Under the pieces are notes generated by a model, which saw nothing but the letters and a program-made list of their open reading frames with translations, searched no databases and was not told the origin of the DNA. Positions 34,981 through 43,232 of a stretch of DNA of 64,000 nucleotides are shown piece after piece (within the stretch, counting starts at the first letter, position 1; every line of letters starts with the position of its first letter). Origin of the DNA: Agrococcus lahaulensis DSM 17612 (GTDB lineage: Bacteria; Actinomycetota; Actinomycetes; Actinomycetales; Microbacteriaceae). The stretch lies in contig NZ_AULD01000006.1 of assembly GCF_000425105.1 (NCBI RefSeq), positions 248,001 through 312,000 of the forward strand, read 5' to 3'. The translations under genes were made by a program, and so were the position numbers.

Positions 34981-36288
34981 GTGACCGACACCGCGCTCAT
35001 GACCGACCGCTACGAGCTGACGATGATCGACGCGGCGCTGCGCTCCGGCACGGCGTTCCGCCCCTCGGCGTTCGAGGTCTTCGCCCGCCGGCTGCCGGGC
35101 GCGCGCCGCTACGGCGTCGTCGCCGGCACGGGCCGCTTCCTCGAGCGCCTCGCCGAGTTCCGCTTCGGCGACGCCGAGCTCGCGTTCCTGCGCGAGGAGC
35201 GCGTCGTCTCCGCCGAGCTCCTCGACTGGCTCGCCGGCTACCGCTTCCGGGGCGACATCCGCGGCTACGCCGAGGGCGAGGCCTACTTCCCCGGCTCCCC
35301 CATCCTCGTCGTCGAGGGCTCGTTCGCCGAGGCGGTCGTGCTCGAGACCGTCGCGCTCTCGGTGCTCAACTACGACTCGGCCGTCGCGAACGCCGCGACC
35401 CGCATGGCGCGCGCCGCGAAGGGGCGACCGGTCGCCGAGATGGGCTCGCGCCGCGCGAGCGAGGAGGCGGCGATCGCCGCCGCTCGCGCCGCCTACATCG
35501 CGGGCTTCCGCGCGACGAGCAACCTCGCCGCCGGCGCTCGCTGGGGCATCCCGACGATGGGCACCGCCGCCCACTCCTTCACGCTCCTGCACGACTCGGA
35601 GGCCGAGGCCTTCCAGGCGCAGATCGAGACGCTCGGCGTCGGCACGACGCTCCTCGTCGACACCTACGACATCGAGCAGGGCATCCGCACGGCGATCGAG
35701 GTCGCGGGGCCCAGGCTCGGCGGCATCCGGCTCGACTCGGGCGACCTCGACGAGGTCGCCGCCGAGGCGCGCGCGCTGCTCGACTCGCTCGGCGCGACCG
35801 AGACGCGCATCACCGTCACGAGCGACCTCGACGAGTACGCGATCGCGGCCCTGCAGGCGAGCCCGGTGGATGCGTACGGGGTCGGCACGAGCGTCGTCAC
35901 CGGCTCGGGCGCGCCCGCGGCGGGCATGGTCTACAAGCTCGTCGCCCGGCAGGGCGACGACGGCGCCTGGGTCGGCGTCGGCAAGCGCAGCGAGGACAAG
36001 GCCTCGCGCCCCGGCGAGAAGGTCGCGGTGCGCACCCTCGAGGGCGGCGTCGCGGTCGAGGAGACGGTGCTCGTCACCGACGACGCCGAGGTGCTCGAGC
36101 AGGCCGCGACGCGCGGCCGCGCGCTCCAGGTGCCGCTCGTCGAGCGCGGCGAGATCGACGAGCGCTGGCTCGGCCCCGCGGGCGTCGAGCGCGCGCGCGA
36201 GCGGCACGCCGCCTCGATCGAGGAGCTGCCGGCGGAGGCGCACCGCCTCGCGCGCGGCGAGCCCGCGATCCCGACGGTCTTCCGCTGA
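34981..36288 (+). CDS. pncB: Nicotinate phosphoribosyltransferase
   Basis: The protein has 435 residues. It has ALMTDRYELTMIDAAL at the N-terminus, MGTAAHSF with the phosphorylatable His, VDTYDIEQGIRTAIE and GIRLDSGDLDEVAAEARALL at the PRPP-binding core. It feeds nicotinate into NAD salvage. The start is set by the leaderless promoter. It converges on the DUF3039 gene. Confidence 0.95.
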   Translation: MTDTALMTDRYELTMIDAALRSGTAFRPSAFEVFARRLPGARRYGVVAGTGRFLERLAEFRFGDAELAFLREERVVSAELLDWLAGYRFRGDIRGYAEGEAYFPGSPILVVEGSFAEAVVLETVALSVLNYDSAVANAATRMARAAKGRPVAEMGSRRASEEAAIAAARAAYIAGFRATSNLAAGARWGIPTMGTAAHSFTLLHDSEAEAFQAQIETLGVGTTLLVDTYDIEQGIRTAIEVAGPRLGGIRLDSGDLDEVAAEARALLDSLGATETRITVTSDLDEYAIAALQASPVDAYGVGTSVVTGSGAPAAGMVYKLVARQGDDGAWVGVGKRSEDKASRPGEKVAVRTLEGGVAVEETVLVTDDAEVLEQAATRGRALQVPLVERGEIDERWLGPAGVERARERHAASIEELPAEAHRLARGEPAIPTVFR

Positions 36289-36309
36289 CGCATCCGACGC
36301 CGTCAGGGT

Positions 36310-36597
36310 TCAGTCCGCGCGCAGCTTCTCGTAGATCTCCTTGCACGTCGGGCAGATCGGGAACTTCTCCGGGTCACGCCCGGGCGTCCACTTCTTGCCG
36401 CAGAGCGCGCGCACGGGCTTGCCCGAGAGCGCCGACTGCAGGATCTTCTCCTTCTTGACGTAGTGCGAGAAGCGGTCGTGGTCGCCGTCCTCGACCGACT
36501 CCTCGTTGAGCAGCTGCTCGAGCTCGCGGTCGAGCACGTCGGTGCTGCCGCCCGTGCCGACGGTATCCGGTCCAGGGGTGAGGGTCATGCGAGCCAT
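36310..36597 (-). CDS. DUF3039 small zinc-ribbon-like protein
   Basis: The protein has 95 residues. An acidic N-terminus precedes HDRFSHYV and a Cys-containing C-terminal part: Cys66 (RALCGKKW) and Cys82-x-x-Cys85 (PICPTCKEIY). With His40/His45 this could form a zinc site. The family is actinobacterial with unknown function. The start is ATG 36597 (MARMTL) or 36588. Confidence 0.85.
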   Translation of the reverse strand: MARMTLTPGPDTVGTGGSTDVLDRELEQLLNEESVEDGDHDRFSHYVKKEKILQSALSGKPVRALCGKKWTPGRDPEKFPICPTCKEIYEKLRAD

Positions 36598-36711
36598 GAT
36601 CCCACGCTCAGCCTCCTCCCGGCACGGTCGGGACACGATGATGCCGACACGGTGGTGCCGACGCGATGATGGATGCGTCGCGGCACGCGACGAGGACGAC
36701 GAGGGGATGCC

Positions 36712-37602
36712 ATGGACGAGCTCGACCGCGACGAGGAGATGGGCTGGCTCATCACGACGCTCGAGAACATCCTCGGCGTGCAGCGGCCGCTCGTCGTCGG
36801 CCACTTGCGCAGCCTGCGCCGCCGGCACCCCGACATGACCCCCGAGCAGATGATCGCGCGGCTCGAGAAGCAGTACCTCGCGGCCGTCACGAGCGGCGGC
36901 GCGGCCGTCGGCGCGAGCGCCGTCGCCCCCGGCATCGGCACCGTCGCGGCGATCGGCCTCACGGCCGCCGAGACGGTCGTCTTCCTCGAGGCGAGCGCGT
37001 TCTTCGCGCAGGCCGTCGCCGAGGTGCACGGCATCGCGGTCGAGGACGAGCAGCGCGCGAAGGCCCTCGTCATGGGGCTCATGCTCGGCTCGGGCGGCAA
37101 GGCGCTCGTCAAGCGCGTCGCCGACCAGGCGCTCGGCCGCCGCGGCGGCGGCACGGCGTTCTGGGGCCAGATGATCACCTCGTCGCTCCCGAGCGGTGCG
37201 ATGGGGCAGGTCATCGACCTCATGCGGCGCGCGTTCCTGCGCCGGATGGCGAGGAACACGGGCGCGAGCATGGTCGGTCGCGCGATGCCCTTCGGCATCG
37301 GGGCCGTCATCGGCGGCGTCGGCAACAACATGCTCGGCCGGCAGGTCGTCAAGGCATCGCGCGAGGCGTTCGGGCCGCCGCCGGTGCGGCACCACGGCTT
37401 CCTCTCCCCCGCCGAGCGCGAGGAGCGCGTGAGCCTCGGCCGGCGCATCCGCGAGGCGCGCGAGATCGAGCGCGAGGGCCTCGGCGGCGGCCTCCGGCGG
37501 CTGCGCGAGCGCCGCGACGCCGATGCGGCGCGCACCGACGCCCTCGGCACCGACGCCCCCGGCGCCGACGGCGACGGGGGCGCGAGCGCCGACGACCGCT
37601 GA
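36712..37602 (+). CDS. Hypothetical membrane-associated protein, EcsC-like
   Basis: The protein has 296 residues from ATG 36712, preceded by GAGGGG. It has two Gly/Ala-rich hydrophobic stretches (GGAAVGASAVAPGIGTVAAIGLTAAETVVFLEASAFFAQAV broken by polar residues, and ASMVGRAMPFGIGAVIGGVGNN) and a charged, low-complexity C-terminus (~245-296, RERRDADAARTDALGTDAPG). The pattern is loosely like EcsC-family proteins; I cannot name a function. It abuts the convergent htrA stop. Confidence 0.65.
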   Translation: MDELDRDEEMGWLITTLENILGVQRPLVVGHLRSLRRRHPDMTPEQMIARLEKQYLAAVTSGGAAVGASAVAPGIGTVAAIGLTAAETVVFLEASAFFAQAVAEVHGIAVEDEQRAKALVMGLMLGSGGKALVKRVADQALGRRGGGTAFWGQMITSSLPSGAMGQVIDLMRRAFLRRMARNTGASMVGRAMPFGIGAVIGGVGNNMLGRQVVKASREAFGPPPVRHHGFLSPAEREERVSLGRRIREAREIEREGLGGGLRRLRERRDADAARTDALGTDAPGADGDGGASADDR

Positions 37603-39036
37603 CTAGGGCAGCTCGCCGAGCGTGACCTCCACCTCGGCGCGCTCGCCGTCCCGCAGGTACTCGATCGTCACCGTCGTGCCCGCGGCGTGCGCGCGCACCT
37701 GGGCGGTCGCGTCGACGGCGTTCGTCACCGGCGCCCCCTCGATCGCCGTGATGACGTCGCCCGGCTGCAGGCCCGCCGCGGCGGCGGCACCGCCGTCGGT
37801 GAGCTCTCGCAGCTGGCCGCCGACCGAGCCGATCGACGCGTCGCGCACGTCGCTCACCGTCGCGCCCAGCAGCCCGTGGGTCGCCTCGCCGCTGTCGATG
37901 ATCTCCTGCACGACGCGCTGCACGAGGCTCGACTCGATCGCGAAGCCGATGCCGATCGAGCCCGACGACTCGCCCTGCCCCATGCTCGCGATCGCGACGT
38001 TGACGCCGATGAGCTGACCGGAGGCGTTCAGGAGCGCGCCGCCCGAGTTGCCCGGGTTGATCGAGGCATCCGTCTGGACCACGGGGATCGAGATGTCCTC
38101 CTGCGCCGCTTGCGCGCCGTTCTCCTGCCAGAAGCCGAACGGCGACTGCTGCGAGTCCTGCGAGTCGTCCGGCGCCGCGCTCGAGGCGATGCGCAGCCCC
38201 CGGTCGACCGCCGACACGATGCCGTCGGTGACGGAGTTCGAGAGGCCGAGCGGCGCGCCGATCGCGATCGCGGTGTCGCCCACCCGCACGTCGTCGCTCG
38301 ACGCGAACGTCACGACCGGCAGCTCGGCGTCGACCCGCAGCACCGCGAGGTCGACGACGGGATCGGTGCCGACGATCTCGGCCGCGAGCAGCCGGCCGTC
38401 GCTCGTCTCCACGGTGATGGATGCGTCGGCCGACTGGCCGTCGAGCGTCACGACGTGGTTGTTGGTGACGATGTAGCCGCCGGGCGCGATCACGACGCCG
38501 GAGCCCTCGCCCGCCCCGGCGCGCGAGGCCGCCTGCACGGTCACGACCGAGGGCCCCGCGGCGGCCGCGACGTCGGCGATCGTGCCGGGGTCGGAGACCG
38601 GCTCGGCGGCCGCGCCGCCGGCGGGCGCCGATTGGGTCTGCGGGCTCGACTGCTGGGCCGCGAGCGCGCCGCCGCCGAAGCCCGTCGCGCCGCCGATGAG
38701 CGCGGCGCCGACGATCGCGCCGACGACGAGCCCGGCGCCGCGGCGACGCGCGGGCGCCTGCGCCGTGCCGGTGCCCGCGGGCGGCCCGTAGCTCGGCTGC
38801 CCGTCGTGCGGCTGCCCGTAGGGCGAGGGCACCGACGCCGACGAGGCGAACGGGGCGGAGGCGTAGGGGTTCCCGGTGCCGTACGGCGCCGAGGGTGGGG
38901 CCGCCTGGGCGCTCGGCTGCCCGGCGCTCGGCTGCCGCGCGCTCTGCCAGCGGGCGTCGTCCACCGGCCGCGACCAGGGGTTCGGCACGCGGCCCGGCTC
39001 GCTCGCGGGCTGCGTCGGCTCGTACGGGTTCGTCAT
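37603..39036 (-). CDS. HtrA/DegP-like trypsin-type serine protease with PDZ domain
   Basis: The protein has 477 residues from ATG 39036. The Pro/Ser/Gln-rich cytoplasmic N-terminus (~1-100) is followed by one transmembrane helix (GLVVGAIVGAALIGGATGF). The protease domain has the triad His in TNNHVV, Asp in VDLAVLRV and Ser in NPGNSGGALL. A C-terminal PDZ domain follows (~385-477, GLQPGDVITAIEGAPV). It is a membrane-anchored envelope quality-control protease of the PepD/HtrA type. Confidence 0.93.
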   Translation of the reverse strand: MTNPYEPTQPASEPGRVPNPWSRPVDDARWQSARQPSAGQPSAQAAPPSAPYGTGNPYASAPFASSASVPSPYGQPHDGQPSYGPPAGTGTAQAPARRRGAGLVVGAIVGAALIGGATGFGGGALAAQQSSPQTQSAPAGGAAAEPVSDPGTIADVAAAAGPSVVTVQAASRAGAGEGSGVVIAPGGYIVTNNHVVTLDGQSADASITVETSDGRLLAAEIVGTDPVVDLAVLRVDAELPVVTFASSDDVRVGDTAIAIGAPLGLSNSVTDGIVSAVDRGLRIASSAAPDDSQDSQQSPFGFWQENGAQAAQEDISIPVVQTDASINPGNSGGALLNASGQLIGVNVAIASMGQGESSGSIGIGFAIESSLVQRVVQEIIDSGEATHGLLGATVSDVRDASIGSVGGQLRELTDGGAAAAAGLQPGDVITAIEGAPVTNAVDATAQVRAHAAGTTVTIEYLRDGERAEVEVTLGELP

Positions 39037-39111
39037 GCCCTCGACGATGCCACGCCAATCCATGCGGTTCCTAAGCAGTCGCAATGTCGACCGTTCGTGG
39101 TGGGAAGCGAG

Positions 39112-39117
39112 TAGCGT
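39112..39117 (+). promoter_or_regulatory. -10 hexamer before aminotransferase (leaderless)
   Basis: TAGCGT, 7 nt, ATG 39125. It overlaps the htrA upstream region, so the divergent promoters lie within 88 bp. Confidence 0.5.
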
Positions 39118-39124
39118 CGAGGGC

Positions 39125-40348
39125 ATGGAGGTCGATCGCTCGCACCGAGCACCCTGGCAGCGCACGGCGGCAGGGGCGGGCCTGCTGGGAGCCGACGGGC
39201 GCCTCGCGCCGACGATCTTCGCCGAGATGACGGCGCTCGCGACGCGCACCGGCGCGCTCAACCTCGGCCAGGGCTTCCCCGACGAGGACGGCCCGCGCGC
39301 GGTGCTCGATGCCGCGAAGCACGCGATCGACCACGGGCGCAACCAGTACGGGCCCGGCCGCGGCGCGCCCGAGCTCATCGACGCGATCGTCGAGCACCAG
39401 CGCCGCTTCTACGGCATCGGCCTCGGCCGCGGCGACGTGCTCATCACCGCCGGCGCGACCGAGGGCCTCGCCGCGACGATGCTGGCGTACCTCGAGCCGG
39501 GCGACGAGGTCGTCGTCTTCGAGCCCTACTACGACGCGTACGCCGCCATCGCCGCGCTCGCGGGCGCCGTGCTCGTGCCCGTGCCGCTCACGGCCCCCGA
39601 CTTCCAGCCCGACCCCGACCGGCTGCTGCGCGCGACGAGCCCACGCACGCGCATGATCCTCGTGAACTCGCCGCACAACCCCACCGGCTCGGTGTTCAGC
39701 GAGGAGACGGTGCGCCACATCGTGCGGATCGCCGAGCGGCGCGACGCGCTCATCGTCACCGACGAGGTCTACGAGCACCTCGTCTACGACGAGCAGCACG
39801 TGCCGGTCGCGGCCTTCCAGGCGGCGCGCGAGCGGCTCGTCTCGATCTCCTCCGCGGGCAAGACCTTCTCGATCACCGGCTGGAAGGTCGGCTGGATCAT
39901 GTCGACGCCCGAGCGGATCGCGCACATCACCGCCGTCAAGCAGTACCTCACGTTCGTCAACGGCGCGCCGTTCCAGCCGGCCGTCGCGGTCGGCCTGCGC
40001 CTGCCGGACGAGCACTTCCAGACGATCCGCGACTCCTTCTGCCGCAAGCGCGACATCCTCACGCGGGGCCTGCGGAAGGCGGGCTTCAAGGTCAACGACG
40101 CGATGGCCGGCTACTTCGTGCTCGCCGACGCCGCCCCGCTCGGCATCGACGACGCGAGCGCGCTCGCGCGGCGGCTGCCGGAGCTCGCGGGCGTCGTGGG
40201 CGTGCCGCTCTCCGCGTTCGCGCGGCCCTCGCGACGCGACCTCCGCTCGACGATGCGCTTCGCGTTCTGCAAGTCCGACGACACCCTCCACCGGGCGGCC
40301 GAGCAGCTCGCGGCCCTCCGGGGCGTCGAGCTGCAGCCCGCGCGCTGA
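39125..40348 (+). CDS. Class I/II PLP-dependent aminotransferase
   Basis: The protein has 407 residues. It has LNLGQGFPDEDGPRAVLDAA, NQYGPGRGAPELIDAI, NSPHNPTGSVF, TDEVYEHLVYD and the PLP lysine in SAGKTFSITGWKVGW. It resembles kynurenine-oxoglutarate transaminase / DapC-like (N-succinyl-diaminopimelate) enzymes; the substrate cannot be fixed from sequence. The neighbour on the other side of a terminator is an omega-amidase-like nitrilase, a pairing that would fit 2-oxo-acid amide recycling (inference). Confidence 0.9.
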   Translation: MEVDRSHRAPWQRTAAGAGLLGADGRLAPTIFAEMTALATRTGALNLGQGFPDEDGPRAVLDAAKHAIDHGRNQYGPGRGAPELIDAIVEHQRRFYGIGLGRGDVLITAGATEGLAATMLAYLEPGDEVVVFEPYYDAYAAIAALAGAVLVPVPLTAPDFQPDPDRLLRATSPRTRMILVNSPHNPTGSVFSEETVRHIVRIAERRDALIVTDEVYEHLVYDEQHVPVAAFQAARERLVSISSAGKTFSITGWKVGWIMSTPERIAHITAVKQYLTFVNGAPFQPAVAVGLRLPDEHFQTIRDSFCRKRDILTRGLRKAGFKVNDAMAGYFVLADAAPLGIDDASALARRLPELAGVVGVPLSAFARPSRRDLRSTMRFAFCKSDDTLHRAAEQLAALRGVELQPAR

Positions 40349-40358
40349 GCGCCCGGGC

Positions 40359-40378
40359 CGCGTCGCTCGCGCGACGCG
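40359..40378. terminator. Hairpin between convergent aminotransferase and nitrilase
   Basis: A 7-bp perfect stem (CGCGTCG / CGACGCG) with a 6-nt loop, sitting in the 33-bp gap between the two stop codons. It can serve both directions. Confidence 0.55.
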
Positions 40379-40381
40379 CGC

Positions 40382-41182
40382 TCAGGCGATCCGGTAGCGC
40401 CGGTTCGCGAGCGAGGGGTTGCGGCGCCGCGTCGAGGCGGTCACCGCCGGGTCGATCGGGGCGATCGCGATGCCCTCCGCGTCGCCGAGCGCAGCGAGCG
40501 GGATCCCCATCGGGTCGGCGATGAGCGAGCAGCCGACGCCGAGCGGCGGCGCTTGCCCCGCGGCGACGACGTGCACGGTCGACTCGATCGCGCGCGCGGT
40601 GACGAGCGTCGTCCAGTGGCGCTCCTTCTGCGGGCCCCGCACCCACTCCGCGGGCACGAGGATGACGTCGGCCCCCGCATCCACGAGCCGCCTCGTCGAC
40701 TCCGGGAAGCGGAGGTCGTAGCAGGTCTGGATGCCGATGCGCGTGCCGCGGAAGTCGACGACGGGCACCTGGGCGGGATCGCCGGGCGTGAGCCAGTCGG
40801 ACTCGCTCGAGCCGAACGCGTCGTAGAGGTGCACCTTGCGGTAGGCGACCCGGAGCCCGCTCGCGTCGACCGCGACGACCGTGTTGCTCGGCCCCGCGTC
40901 GGTGCGCTCGACGAGCCCGGCGACGACGAGTGCGTCGTGCGCCGCGGCGCGCTCGACGAGCATCGTGACGAACGGGCCGTCGAGCGGCTCGGCGGCGCCC
41001 GGCGCGGTCTCGGCGAGCGTCGGCGAGCAGTGCTGCGCATACTCGGGCAGCACGATGAGCTCCGCGCCTCGACCGGCTGCTCCGTCGATCCACGCGGCGG
41101 CCGCCGCGCGGTTCGCGTCGACGTCCTCGGTCGCGGCGAGCTGCACCGCCGCCGCCATCAGCACCCCGGTCGCATCCGCCAT
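40382..41182 (-). CDS. Nitrilase-superfamily carbon-nitrogen hydrolase
   Basis: The protein has 266 residues. The Glu-Lys-Cys triad lies in LIVLPEYAQH, AYRKVHLYDAFG and GIQTCYDLRFPE. It hydrolyses amides (omega-amidase/Nit1/2-like, possibly deaminated glutathione or 2-oxo-acid omega-amides). ATG 41182 is set by a TAGGCT hexamer 6 nt upstream. Confidence 0.92.
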   Translation of the reverse strand: MADATGVLMAAAVQLAATEDVDANRAAAAAWIDGAAGRGAELIVLPEYAQHCSPTLAETAPGAAEPLDGPFVTMLVERAAAHDALVVAGLVERTDAGPSNTVVAVDASGLRVAYRKVHLYDAFGSSESDWLTPGDPAQVPVVDFRGTRIGIQTCYDLRFPESTRRLVDAGADVILVPAEWVRGPQKERHWTTLVTARAIESTVHVVAAGQAPPLGVGCSLIADPMGIPLAALGDAEGIAIAPIDPAVTASTRRRNPSLANRRYRIA

Positions 41183-41188
41183 GCCCCA

Positions 41189-41194
41189 AGCCTA
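41189..41194 (-). promoter_or_regulatory. -10 hexamer before nitrilase (leaderless)
   Basis: TAGGCT on the minus strand, 6 nt before ATG 41182. Confidence 0.55.
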
Positions 41195-41264
41195 CGGCGG
41201 GCGCGCGCCGATGCTGGCGCACGCGGGCGGCGGGTGCGAGGATGCGACCGACGAAGGGAGCAGG

Positions 41265-41570
41265 ATGCTCGTCGCATTCTCCATCGCGCCCGGCACCGCC
41301 GGGCCGGACGGCTCGGTGCACGACGCGGTCGCGGCCGCCGTGCGCGTCGTGCGCGGCAGCGGGCTGCCGCACCGCACCGACGCGATGTTCACGACCATCG
41401 AGGGCGAGTGGGACGAGGTGATGGCGGTCGTCAAGCGCGCGACCGACGCCGTGCTCGCGCTCTCGCCCCGCGCATCCCTCGTCCTGAAGGCCGACATCCG
41501 GCCGGGCTGGACGGGTGAGCTCGACGGCAAGGTCGACCGGCTCGAGCGAGCCCTCGAGGAGGACGCATGA
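41265..41570 (+). CDS. MTH1187/YkoF-type thiamine-binding protein
   Basis: The protein has 101 residues: MLVAFSIAPGTAGPDGSVHDAVAAAVRVVRGSGLPHRTDAMFTTIEGEWDEV shows the small ferredoxin-like fold of the DUF77 family, which binds thiamine-like ligands. AAGGGAGCAGG precedes ATG 41265. The stop overlaps the start of the AIM24 gene (ATGA), so the two are coupled. Confidence 0.85.
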   Translation: MLVAFSIAPGTAGPDGSVHDAVAAAVRVVRGSGLPHRTDAMFTTIEGEWDEVMAVVKRATDAVLALSPRASLVLKADIRPGWTGELDGKVDRLERALEEDA

Positions 41571-42283
41571 GATCCGAGCTGTTCGCCGAGGCCAACCAGG
41601 AGGCCCAGTCGACCGAGCGCTGGGTGAAGCAGTCGAGCAAGATGCTGCGCATCGCCGTCTCGGGCGGCGGCGACGTGCTCGCCGCGAAGGGCGCGATGGT
41701 CGCCTACCAGGGGCGCATGGAGTTCCAGCACGAGGGCGCGGGCGCCGCCCGCATGCTCAAGAAGCTCGTCACCGGCGAGGGCGCGCCGCTCATGCGCATC
41801 CGCGGCGAGGGTGAGGTGTTCCTCGCGCGCGACGCGGCGAACGTCTTCACCGTGCTGCTCGAGGGCGAGGGGCTCTCGGTGAGCGGCAAGAACCTGCTCG
41901 CGTTCGATCCCGACCTGCAGTGGGACATCAGGATGCTGCGCAGCGGCAACATCATGGCGGGCGGGCTCTTCAACGTCGAGATCGGCGGGCGGGGCACGAT
42001 CGGCATCTCGTGCGAGGGCCAGCCGATGCTGCTCGACTGCTCGCGGCAGCCGACGTTCGTCGACCCCAACGCGGCGGTCTGCTGGTCGGCGAACCTGCAG
42101 CCGAGCGTCGTGAACAGCATGAACATGCGCTCGATGCTGCGCGGCGGCACGGGCGAGGCGTTCCAGCTCGCCTTCCACCGGCCCGGCTTCGTCGTCGTGC
42201 AGCCGAGCGAGGGCCGCCAGCAGCTCTCGGGATCGAACGGCGGGTCCTCCTCCGGCGGCGGGCTCGGCAGCCTCTTCGAGTGA
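41567..42283 (+). CDS. AIM24-family (TRAP-like) protein
   Basis: The protein has 238 residues of beta-rich AIM24 fold: GGDVLAAKGAMVAYQGRMEFQ, GEGEVFLARDAANVFTVLLEGEGLSV and SGNIMAGGLFNVEIGGRGTIGISCEGQPMLLDC. The C-terminus has a Ser/Gly-rich tail. The function of bacterial AIM24 proteins is unclear; yeast Aim24 acts in mitochondria. It is translationally coupled to the thiamine-binding gene. Confidence 0.85.
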   Translation: MRSELFAEANQEAQSTERWVKQSSKMLRIAVSGGGDVLAAKGAMVAYQGRMEFQHEGAGAARMLKKLVTGEGAPLMRIRGEGEVFLARDAANVFTVLLEGEGLSVSGKNLLAFDPDLQWDIRMLRSGNIMAGGLFNVEIGGRGTIGISCEGQPMLLDCSRQPTFVDPNAAVCWSANLQPSVVNSMNMRSMLRGGTGEAFQLAFHRPGFVVVQPSEGRQQLSGSNGGSSSGGGLGSLFE

Positions 42284-42284
42284 C

Positions 42285-43028
42285 TCAGGCCCGCGTGCCG
42301 CGCGCCGCCCACGCGAGCCCGCGCGCCTCGAACGGCGGCGCGGGCAGCAGCTCGCGGTAGCGCTCGCACAACCGGGCACGAGCGGCGGCGTCGAGCCGAG
42401 CGACGAGCTCGCCGACCGGGCCGACGCCGAGCTCGAACGGCTCCCACCACTCGTCGAACGAGCCGATGCGCACGCTCGCCTCGAGCGGCGCCTCCACGAC
42501 GTCGCGGAGCCCCGCGCCCTCGAGCAGCCGCGCGAGGTCGCCCCGCCGCGTCCCGACCCGCGGCGGCGGCGGCGCGATGCCCGAGACCTCGGCCGCCGCG
42601 GTCCAGAAGGGCCCGACCGGCCCCCGCTCGTGATCCCACACGCACGCGGCGACGGTGCCGCCCGGGCGCACGACGCGAGCCATCTCGGCGACGCCGGCCG
42701 ACGCATCCGCCATGAAGTGCACGACGAGCTGCGCGAGCGCCGCGTCGAACGAGGCGTCCGCGAACGGCAGCGCCTCGGCGGCGCCCTCGAGCGCGCGCAC
42801 GCCCGGGCATCGCTCCCGCACGGCGGCGACGAACGAGCGCGAGGGGTCGACGGCGGTGACGCGCGCGCCACGCGCGAGCAGCTCCTCGGTGAGCGCGCCG
42901 GGGCCGCTGCCGACGTCGAGGGCCTCTCCCGCGCCGACGCCCGCGAAGTCGGCGAAGTCGCGCGCGAGCGGGCGCGAGAAGCGGCCCATGAAGCGGTCGT
43001 ACGCATCGGCGGAGACGGCGAAGCCCAT
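42285..43028 (-). CDS. Class I SAM-dependent methyltransferase
   Basis: The protein has 247 residues. SAM motif I is ALDVGSGPGALTEELLARGARVTAVD; post-I is ALEGAAEALPFADASFDAALAQLVVHF; VRPGGTVAACVWD follows. Methyltransf_11/25 type; the acceptor is unknown. ATG 43028 is placed by a TAGCGT hexamer 6 nt upstream. Confidence 0.9.
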   Translation of the reverse strand: MGFAVSADAYDRFMGRFSRPLARDFADFAGVGAGEALDVGSGPGALTEELLARGARVTAVDPSRSFVAAVRERCPGVRALEGAAEALPFADASFDAALAQLVVHFMADASAGVAEMARVVRPGGTVAACVWDHERGPVGPFWTAAAEVSGIAPPPPRVGTRRGDLARLLEGAGLRDVVEAPLEASVRIGSFDEWWEPFELGVGPVGELVARLDAAARARLCERYRELLPAPPFEARGLAWAARGTRA

Positions 43029-43034
43029 GCCGGG

Positions 43035-43040
43035 ACGCTA
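43035..43040 (-). promoter_or_regulatory. -10 hexamer before methyltransferase (leaderless)
   Basis: TAGCGT on the minus strand, 6 nt before ATG 43028. Confidence 0.55.
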
Positions 43041-43059
43041 CGCCGCCGGCCAGAGATGC

Positions 43060-43089
43060 AGAAGAGGCGCCCTCTCGGGCGCCTCTTCT
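43060..43089 (-). terminator. tRNA-fMet terminator
   Basis: A perfect 12-bp stem AGAAGAGGCGCC / GGCGCCTCTTCT with a 6-nt loop, 24 nt downstream of the tRNA. It is the strongest simple hairpin in the window. Confidence 0.75.
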
Positions 43090-43112
43090 CGTGCCGCAGT
43101 TCGCGGACTTCG

Positions 43113-43186
43113 TTGCGGGGACAGGATTTGAACCTGCGACCTCCGGGTTATGAGCCCGGCGAGCTACCGAGCTGCTCCACCCCGCG
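43113..43186 (-). tRNA. Initiator tRNA-fMet (anticodon CAT)
   Basis: 74 nt. The anticodon arm CCGGG-CTCATAA-CCCGG has the three consecutive G-C pairs of initiator tRNAs. Position 1 is C facing A72, the mismatch that blocks use in elongation. CCA is not encoded (A73 followed by CGA). It has its own promoter and terminator, so it is a single-gene unit. Confidence 0.95.
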
Positions 43187-43198
43187 GCACAAGAAGAG

Positions 43199-43227
43199 AC
43201 TCTATCAGCCGCGGGGCGGAAGGGCAA
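43199..43227 (-). promoter_or_regulatory. tRNA-fMet promoter
   Basis: The minus strand carries -35 TTGCCC (43227-43222), a 17-bp spacer and -10 TAGAGT (43204-43199), ending 12 nt before the mature 5' end. It overlaps the region just downstream of the UPF0182 stop (43233). Confidence 0.65.
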
Positions 43228-43232
43228 ACCGG

